NCBI GenBank assembly: GCA_003224995.1
Contig: QIAI01000199.1
Location: 1-6,708, forward strand
Reading direction: 5' to 3'
Source of the DNA: Acidobacteriota bacterium
Lineage (GTDB): Bacteria; Acidobacteriota; Terriglobia; Terriglobales; Acidobacteriaceae
Length of the DNA: 6,708 nucleotides
Part shown: positions 1 to 3,793 of the stretch, piece by piece
Numbering within the stretch: position 1 is the first letter of the stretch
Layout of the letters: every line of letters begins with the position of its first letter
Notes under the pieces: model-generated
Told to the model about the DNA's origin: nothing
The model's input: only the letters and a program-made list of their open reading frames with translations
Databases searched by the model: none
Position numbers and translations under genes: made by a program

Positions 1-2
1 TT

Positions 3-785
3 GGGGCCATCAATCCTACGGGTCACGCTTCTGTTTACTTGTCGCGGGTCTGCGCTCAGACACCCGTCGTGTTGCGGCGTTGTGATCCTGGCGAGTTTGG
101 AATCGTGATCAGCCGCTACCGCAAGCTCTCCGGATACGACTGGATCGCGATCCCGCTAGTCCCTTACCTTTATGCAGTGGAGGATTTCGCAAGCATTCCG
201 GAGGAGGCTAACGCCGAGACGGTCGCCTATCTCCGCGACGAGTACCGGCGCAACCATCTGCGAGAGATTGTTCCCGACGGGGCGGGTGGCCAAACTCCGA
301 AGGGATCATGGGTCGAATTAATCGGCGCGGCCTACAATCGCAAGATTTATGGCTTTCAGATCGAGACTACAGAAGCGCAGGATCAGTATGTGATCTCCGT
401 GCTCAACTCGCGGAAGAACAAAAGCCACTTCGATCTGTTTTTCAACAACTGCGCCGACTTTTCTCGTCGCATTCTCAACCTCTATTATGCCGGGGCGATT
501 CGGCGGAACTACATCGCAGATGCGGGTATCACCACGCCCCAGCAGATCGCAAACTCCTTGATTTCGTATATGAACCACCATCCGGGCTTACCTATTTCGA
601 CTTTCTTCCTTCCTCAGATACCCGGCAGCCGTCAACCGAGCCACCGGGTGGATAGTGTTTCTGCGGGCTTGGCGAGGTCTAAGAAATACATCCTGCCACT
701 GGCGGCTTTTCATCCGTGGGTAGCCTGCAGCGTTTTTGCAATCTATCTGGCGAACGGACGCCGAGACGGAACACGTCCCGGTTGA
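3..785 (+). CDS. C-terminal part of a putative permuted papain-fold (LRAT/NlpC-P60/DUF4105-like) membrane protein, 5' partial
   Basis: The frame is open to the left edge, so the gene starts outside the window; a TTG at 39 is only an internal Leu codon, because the residues before it (GHASVYL, with His at visible residue 8) look like conserved protein. A second motif, FFNNCADF, places a Cys at visible residue 150 (codon 450-452). His first and Cys later, inside an Asn-Cys-x-Asp-Phe context, is the arrangement of circularly permuted papain-like folds such as LRAT and permuted NlpC/P60, and recalls DUF4105 (GH...NC). These families include peptidases, amidases and acyltransferases, so the reaction cannot be named. 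The C-terminus (about 227-252) has a hydrophobic stretch, LPLAAFHPWVACSVFAIYLA, flanked by Lys/Arg, suggesting one membrane anchor. It ends at TGA 783-785. The protein is surely real from its composition; the fold assignment is inferred from two motifs only. Confidence 0.75.
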   Translation, partial: GAINPTGHASVYLSRVCAQTPVVLRRCDPGEFGIVISRYRKLSGYDWIAIPLVPYLYAVEDFASIPEEANAETVAYLRDEYRRNHLREIVPDGAGGQTPKGSWVELIGAAYNRKIYGFQIETTEAQDQYVISVLNSRKNKSHFDLFFNNCADFSRRILNLYYAGAIRRNYIADAGITTPQQIANSLISYMNHHPGLPISTFFLPQIPGSRQPSHRVDSVSAGLARSKKYILPLAAFHPWVACSVFAIYLANGRRDGTRPG

Positions 786-886
786 TTTGTCGATGATGCG
801 GGATTCCGCAGCTCCAAGACGAGATGAAGTAGCACAAAGAAAGTAGCGCTGAATCCGCCAACGAATCGGTCGGAAGCCCGAGGAGC

Positions 887-1021
887 ATGCGCGAGACACA
901 ATGGGCTGCCGACGTGCTCGACAGCCATCGCCTTTTGCTTGTCCCGATGCCCGAGATGAACGCTGGCGCATGCATCTATAGCATTCCGCGTGCCGATTTT
1001 GAAAAAATCGAAATCCTCTGA
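887..1021 (+). CDS. Possible small ORF or gene remnant, 44 aa
   Basis: ATG at 887 to TGA at 1019-1021 gives a 44-residue peptide that begins MRETQWAADVLDSHRLLL and ends PRADFEKIEIL. About two thirds of its codons end in G or C, similar to the real genes here, and the C-terminal half reads like normal protein. However, the only Shine-Dalgarno-like sequence (AGGAG, 881-885) is one base from the ATG, which is too close, and the frame stays open upstream to a stop at 830-832. It could be a small gene, the tail of a decayed gene, or chance. I recognise no family. Confidence 0.18.
   Translation: MRETQWAADVLDSHRLLLVPMPEMNAGACIYSIPRADFEKIEIL
994..1010. repeat. Short perfect inverted repeat (hairpin), 7-bp stem, 3-nt loop
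   Basis: CGATTTT (994-1000) and AAAATCG (1004-1010) are exact reverse complements around GAA. A second weak hairpin, AAATC/GATTT with loop CTCT, follows at 1011-1024 and runs into a T-run. The pair is A/T-rich and weak. It could act as an inefficient terminator for the upstream gene, but it is more than 200 bases past that stop, so its function is unknown. Confidence 0.3.
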
Positions 1022-1203
1022 TTTTTCACTTTGCGAACAAGAACTAGTAAACGATGTTTACGACAGTCAGAAGCCCAGTGCAGCCACAAGATCCAGAATC
1101 ATGGCCGTCACAGCCTGCCGGTCAATTCCACTGTGGGTTTTGACAGTTTCCTGGGAGCCGGCAACAGCCTAAAAACTACTCTTGGTGTGAAGGCAATCCG
1201 TAT

Positions 1204-1221
1204 GTCGTCAAAACTGACGAC
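1204..1221. repeat. Short perfect inverted repeat, 7-bp arms, 4-nt spacer
   Basis: GTCGTCA (1204-1210) and TGACGAC (1215-1221) are exact reverse complements separated by AAAC. It sits about 80 bases before the preferred start of the lipoprotein gene. There is no T-run after it, so it is not a classic intrinsic terminator; an operator or a 5' leader hairpin is possible, and chance is not excluded. Confidence 0.3.
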
Positions 1222-1302
1222 CTAAGACACCTGCCACATGGGATGGTACTTTCGAACAATATTGAGGGTGACATCCAATCGTTTTTTCGGATTCTACAAA
1301 TC

Positions 1303-1704
1303 ATGCTCTTCTCCTGTCGGATCGTTCGACTCTGTTCGGGGCTGGTCGTGCTCTCGCTTCTGCCTGGGTGCAACACGCTGAATCCCCTGTGCGGAAGTGC
1401 CCGCCCTGTACCGATCCTCAACTCGATCTCTCCACAAACCATAGTCTTTTCACAGCTACCGGCCAGCTTCGCCATGATTGCGACTGGCAGTCATTTCGTT
1501 TCCTCCTCCGTCGTGGTCTTCAATGGCGCCACCCTTGCAACCACGGTGACTAGCAGCTCCCAGCTCAGGGTCACGATTACATCCTCCATGGTCCCCGCTG
1601 TTGGAAGCTTCAACGTCGTGGTGAAGACGCCCGCTGGCAATACCGGCGACCTCGGCTGCTCTAGCGGCGGCACCAGTAGTGGACAAGTGCTGACCATCAA
1701 CTGA
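1303..1704 (+). CDS. Secreted lipoprotein with a single IPT/TIG (immunoglobulin-like) domain
   Basis: The predicted product is 133 residues. Residues 1-23 form a lipoprotein signal peptide: basic residues Arg6 and Arg9, a hydrophobic core (LVVLSLL) and a lipobox LPGC with the lipidated Cys at 23. The mature part begins with the Pro-x-Ile-x-x-Ile-x-Pro pattern (PVPILNSISP) and continues with ATGSHFVSSSVVVFNGATL and the strand pattern typical of IPT/TIG folds, ending in VGSFNVVVKTP and a Ser/Gly-rich tail. IPT/TIG domains are beta-sandwich modules in surface proteins, often for adhesion or as spacers; no enzymatic residues are seen. A longer frame starts at ATG 1243, but that would put 20 extra residues before the signal peptide, so ATG 1303 is preferred; neither start has a clear Shine-Dalgarno site. 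Two other Cys (30 and 119) near the two ends of the mature domain could form a disulfide. The family call is by sequence pattern; the ligand is unknown. Confidence 0.75.
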   Translation: MLFSCRIVRLCSGLVVLSLLPGCNTLNPLCGSARPVPILNSISPQTIVFSQLPASFAMIATGSHFVSSSVVVFNGATLATTVTSSSQLRVTITSSMVPAVGSFNVVVKTPAGNTGDLGCSSGGTSSGQVLTIN

Positions 1705-1979
1705 CCGCGTGCAAACCCAATCACTCGCTACAGCGTCATGCGAAACTCATCCCATTTGATGACGTCAGCCACGTTTGGCCCGTTCTTTTTTCGGATTATC
1801 TCAGAATTAGCGGTTATCGGCACTCAACCAGGGAATAGTGGCCTTGCCCATAATCCGTTGTAGACTTACGGCGATTTGAGGTGGCGGTGCGCGACATGTT
1901 CAATCTGGGACCCCAGTGGGATCTTATTCAGTTATGCCCCGCTGCTCTGGTGTGGGCGTCAGATCGGGGATGCCGACAA
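1705..1979. other. Intergenic region before the beta-barrel gene
   Basis: This stretch contains an 8-bp palindrome TGACGTCA (1760-1767) and, at 1768-1791, a 4-bp stem followed by a T-run, too weak to call a terminator. CATAAT at 1849-1854 resembles a -10 box, but there is no matching -35 box at the usual distance. From 1881 (GTG) or 1896 (ATG, with GAGGTGG about 11 bases upstream) the stretch is in frame with the beta-barrel gene and could be translated as an N-terminal extension. Confidence 0.35.
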
Positions 1980-2642
1980 TTGGCTAAGAAAACAATCTCT
2001 GTTCTTGTTTTCATGGCGACATTGCACCTGATAGCCCTTTTGCCTGGTCTCAGCGCCCAGCAGCAACCTGAGCGAAAACCGCTGCGTTTTGATTTCACTT
2101 CGTTCGTGGGTTACCGCACCAGCATCAGCTTTCCCGTTGAGCCCCACGTCACGGGTATGAACCCTCGAGTTGTAGTGGACGCGAGCCCAAGTTATGGAGT
2201 TTCGCTCGGTTTGCGCCTCCGGGAAGAAGATTTGGTCGAAGTACGCTGGTCCAGGCAAGATTCCTACGTTCACTCGGAGGACATCACGCCCCAACCTTCC
2301 CGTCAGCACATGATACTTGATCAGTTTCATGGAGACTTCAGCCACGAGCCTTTTGTGGAAGACTGGCCGTCGTGGGCCAAGCCGTTCGTGCTGGCCAGCG
2401 TGGGTGCCACACATGTTTCCAGTAGTGCGAATATCCACTTCACGCGGTTCTCCTTCGGCATTGGCGGCGGAATCAGACTCTATCCCAGCCGCCATTTTGG
2501 CTTCAAGATTCAAGCTGAGTGGCTGCCGGTTTTTGCGGATCCCCAAGTAGCCTTTATTTGCGGCGTCGGTTGCATCGTTCATGCCGGCGGCACTGTAGCT
2601 TCTCAGGGTGAAGTCTTCGTGGGACCGATACTGCGATTCTGA
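1980..2642 (+). CDS. Small outer-membrane beta-barrel protein
   Basis: With TTG 1980 as start the product is 220 residues. It has a classic Sec signal peptide: MAKK, a hydrophobic core (residues 6-21) and a likely cut after LSA (residue 26), before QQQPERK. The mature chain is rich in alternating polar/hydrophobic strands, for example SYGVSLGLRLR, LVEVRWSRQD, FSFGIGGGIRLYPS and FGFKIQAEWLPVF, and ends in GEVFVGPILRF. A terminal Phe with alternating hydrophobics is the usual signal for BAM-mediated insertion in the outer membrane. The size fits an 8-strand barrel of the OmpA/OMP_b-brl type. The pair CGVGC near the end probably lies in a loop and could be a disulfide. The frame is open further upstream: GTG 1881 gives 253 residues and ATG 1896 has a better ribosome site (GAGGTGG), but both place over 28 residues before the signal peptide. 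GGGGA at 1966-1970 is nine bases from the TTG. Start uncertain; transported substrate or role unknown. Confidence 0.78.
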   Translation: MAKKTISVLVFMATLHLIALLPGLSAQQQPERKPLRFDFTSFVGYRTSISFPVEPHVTGMNPRVVVDASPSYGVSLGLRLREEDLVEVRWSRQDSYVHSEDITPQPSRQHMILDQFHGDFSHEPFVEDWPSWAKPFVLASVGATHVSSSANIHFTRFSFGIGGGIRLYPSRHFGFKIQAEWLPVFADPQVAFICGVGCIVHAGGTVASQGEVFVGPILRF

Positions 2643-2674
2643 TTTAGCACTTGGTTCTGACATGTTACGAGGAC

Positions 2675-3475
2675 CTAGGAACGCTTAAAGTCAAAAAGAA
2701 GCAGCGTGATGTCGTCTTGTTGGCCTTGGCCTGCTGACTGGCCACTCCATTTGGCTATATCGTCGAGGAAAGCGTCCGCGAACTGCTCGGCGTTGAGTGC
2801 GTCATTATTCTCCATGAAGTGCATGAAGCGGTCTTCGCCGTACATCTCCGCTGCAGGGCTGGCCGCTTCAAGAATCCCATCGGTGTAAAGCACATGGCGG
2901 TCGCCCGGCTCGAGAGGACATTCGATAGCTTCGTAGGTGGCTTCGTCGAACATTCCGAGAATGAGCCCGTTCTCCAACACTTTATTTGTCTTCCCGGTCG
3001 AAGGACGAAATTGCATGACCGGCGGATGGCCCGCGCCGGCATAGCGCATCAGGCTCTTTTCCAGGTCCACATAAACATAAGCGGCGGTGACGAAATTTTG
3101 CGTGAATTTGCCGCAGAGGGCGCGGTTCAGTCCGGACAAGACCTTCGCGGGCTCGGAAGCATGAGCGACTTGCGCAGTCAGCGCCACTTGAAGCATGGAG
3201 GCGATGAGAGCCGAGGGGAGCCCGTGTCCGGACACGTCGGCCATGAGAATGCCGAGGTGCTTGTCGTCGATCTGAACAAAATCGTAGAAATCACCAGCGA
3301 CGGCAGTCATGGGAAGAAAACGTGCGGCAATCTCGAGTCCAGGAACTTGCGGCACTGTATGCGGAAGAATGGAAAGTTGTATCTGCCGAGCCGTCTCGGC
3401 TTCGCACACGAGCTTTGACGACAGCAGGTGAAAAGGGCTTGTGAACATAGTCCACCGCACCGACTTCGAATCCAC
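2675..3475 (-). CDS. SpoIIE/RsbU-type PP2C serine phosphatase domain (C-terminal half of a frameshifted response regulator/phosphatase)
   Basis: The PP2C-like SpoIIE fold is complete. It starts with the linker helix EAETARQIQLSILP, then AGDFYDF (metal-binding Asp), MADVSGHGLPSALIASM, YAGAGHPPVMQF, LYTDGILEAA and the final QDDITLLLFDF. All expected metal-binding acidic residues (GD, DVSGHG, TDG, DDIT) are present, so the domain should be active. Family members such as RsbU dephosphorylate STAS-domain anti-anti-sigma factors and so control alternative sigma factors; that target is inferred here. The frame opens at GTG 3475, but its first 24 or so residues are the receiver's DNA read in another frame, and no Shine-Dalgarno site precedes it. 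This points to a fusion with the receiver at 3291-3782, broken by a frameshift near 3395-3410. It ends at TAG 2675-2677, 32 bp from the convergent beta-barrel gene. Confidence 0.85.
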   Translation of the reverse strand: MDSKSVRWTMFTSPFHLLSSKLVCEAETARQIQLSILPHTVPQVPGLEIAARFLPMTAVAGDFYDFVQIDDKHLGILMADVSGHGLPSALIASMLQVALTAQVAHASEPAKVLSGLNRALCGKFTQNFVTAAYVYVDLEKSLMRYAGAGHPPVMQFRPSTGKTNKVLENGLILGMFDEATYEAIECPLEPGDRHVLYTDGILEAASPAAEMYGEDRFMHFMENNDALNAEQFADAFLDDIAKWSGQSAGQGQQDDITLLLFDFKRS

Positions 3476-3782
3476 GCGTTTCGTCCTCAGCGCTCGTCTG
3501 GCCGGTTAGGAAAATGACCGGAATTTCGCGCGTGGATGGGTCTGCTTTGAGTCGCATGCACACTTCGTAACCATCCATCTCCGGCATCATGACGTCAAGG
3601 AGGATGAGGTCTGGCTTCTCTTCGGCGCAGGCCAGCGCGAGAGCCTTTGGGCCGTTGGTGGCTATCTTCGTTTTGTACGAATCCCTGAGTGCGCCAGAGA
3701 TAACCCCGATGTTTGTGGGGGTGTCATCAACAATCAGGATTAGTTTTTGGGCGGCCATAATTTGTTGCGCCGTAGCGGACAT
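3291..3782 (-). CDS. CheY-like receiver domain (N-terminal half of a frameshifted response regulator/phosphatase)
   Basis: Residues 13-126 make a full receiver domain: acidic pair Asp19-Asp20 (LILIVDD), phosphoacceptor Asp63 in LLDVMMPEMDG, Thr93 in FLTG, and Lys115 in VHKPFSPAVVKARV, the start of helix 5. All key residues are intact. After about residue 126 the frame gives a Ser/Arg/Asp-rich tail unlike any receiver output, to a stop at 3291. The +1 frame over the same bases encodes the linker helix and SpoIIE phosphatase, so the real protein was probably one chain of about 370 residues ending at 2675. The start ATG 3782 has GGAG seven bases upstream, inside the last codons of the kinase gene, whose TGA lies four bases before the ATG. 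Translation is therefore probably coupled, and the receiver is the likely end acceptor of the kinase's phosphorelay (inference). Confidence 0.85.
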   Translation of the reverse strand: MSATAQQIMAAQKLILIVDDTPTNIGVISGALRDSYKTKIATNGPKALALACAEEKPDLILLDVMMPEMDGYEVCMRLKADPSTREIPVIFLTGQTSAEDETRGFEVGAVDYVHKPFSPAVVKARVRSRDGSADTTFHSSAYSAASSWTRDCRTFSSHDCRRW

Positions 3783-3786
3783 AGGT

Positions 3787-3793
3787 TCACTCC
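3787..3793 (-). promoter_or_regulatory. Coupled ribosome-binding site and stop at the kinase/receiver junction
   Basis: On the minus strand the kinase ends TTG GAG TGA, followed by four bases and the receiver ATG. The GGAG (3790-3793) formed by the last two sense codons lies seven bases before that ATG, an ideal Shine-Dalgarno position. Stop and start are almost adjacent, so the two genes are very likely co-transcribed and translationally coupled. Confidence 0.6.

Larger units (their letters stand above)
786..1302. other. Long intergenic region, no convincing gene
   Basis: About 0.5 kb lies between the papain-like gene and the lipoprotein. Frames on both strands are short and have no recognisable motifs. 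A minus-strand frame (743-928) has a hydrophobic patch but overlaps the end of the upstream gene and has no other support. A perfect TTGACA at 1140-1145 could be a -35 box for the lipoprotein gene, but no good -10 lies 16-18 bases further on (the nearest A/T-rich hexamer, TAAAAA at 1170, is 24 bases away), so no promoter is called. Two short perfect inverted repeats (994-1010 and 1204-1221) and one weak small reading frame (887-1021) are listed separately. Confidence 0.5.

Noticed and set aside
588..971. Minus-strand frames over the end of the papain-like gene and the following gap
   Set aside because: They are Arg- and Ser-rich, overlap a real gene, and have no motifs or ribosome sites.
990..1225. 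Two short plus-strand frames of 60 and 64 codons in the gap
   Set aside because: They overlap each other in different frames, have no Shine-Dalgarno sites, and their translations look random.
1768..1791. Stem plus T-run as a terminator after the lipoprotein gene
   Set aside because: The stem (GCCA/TGGC) has only four pairs and is separated by six bases from the T-run; too weak to call.
1282..1797. The 12-base string TTTTTTCGGATT occurs at 1282-1293 and again at 1786-1797
   Set aside because: The match stops just outside the 12 bases, one copy lies next to the lipoprotein start and the other in a gap, and a T-rich 12-mer repeat is weak evidence for a mobile or regulatory element.
1959..2663. 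Minus-strand open frame of about 230 codons opposite the beta-barrel gene
   Set aside because: The plus strand shows a signal peptide, alternating beta-strands and a terminal Phe; the antisense translation has no protein-like features.
1760..3597. The palindrome TGACGTCA occurs at 1760-1767 and 3590-3597
   Set aside because: The second copy lies inside the conserved receiver motif around Asp63 and is explained by coding; two copies do not support a shared operator.
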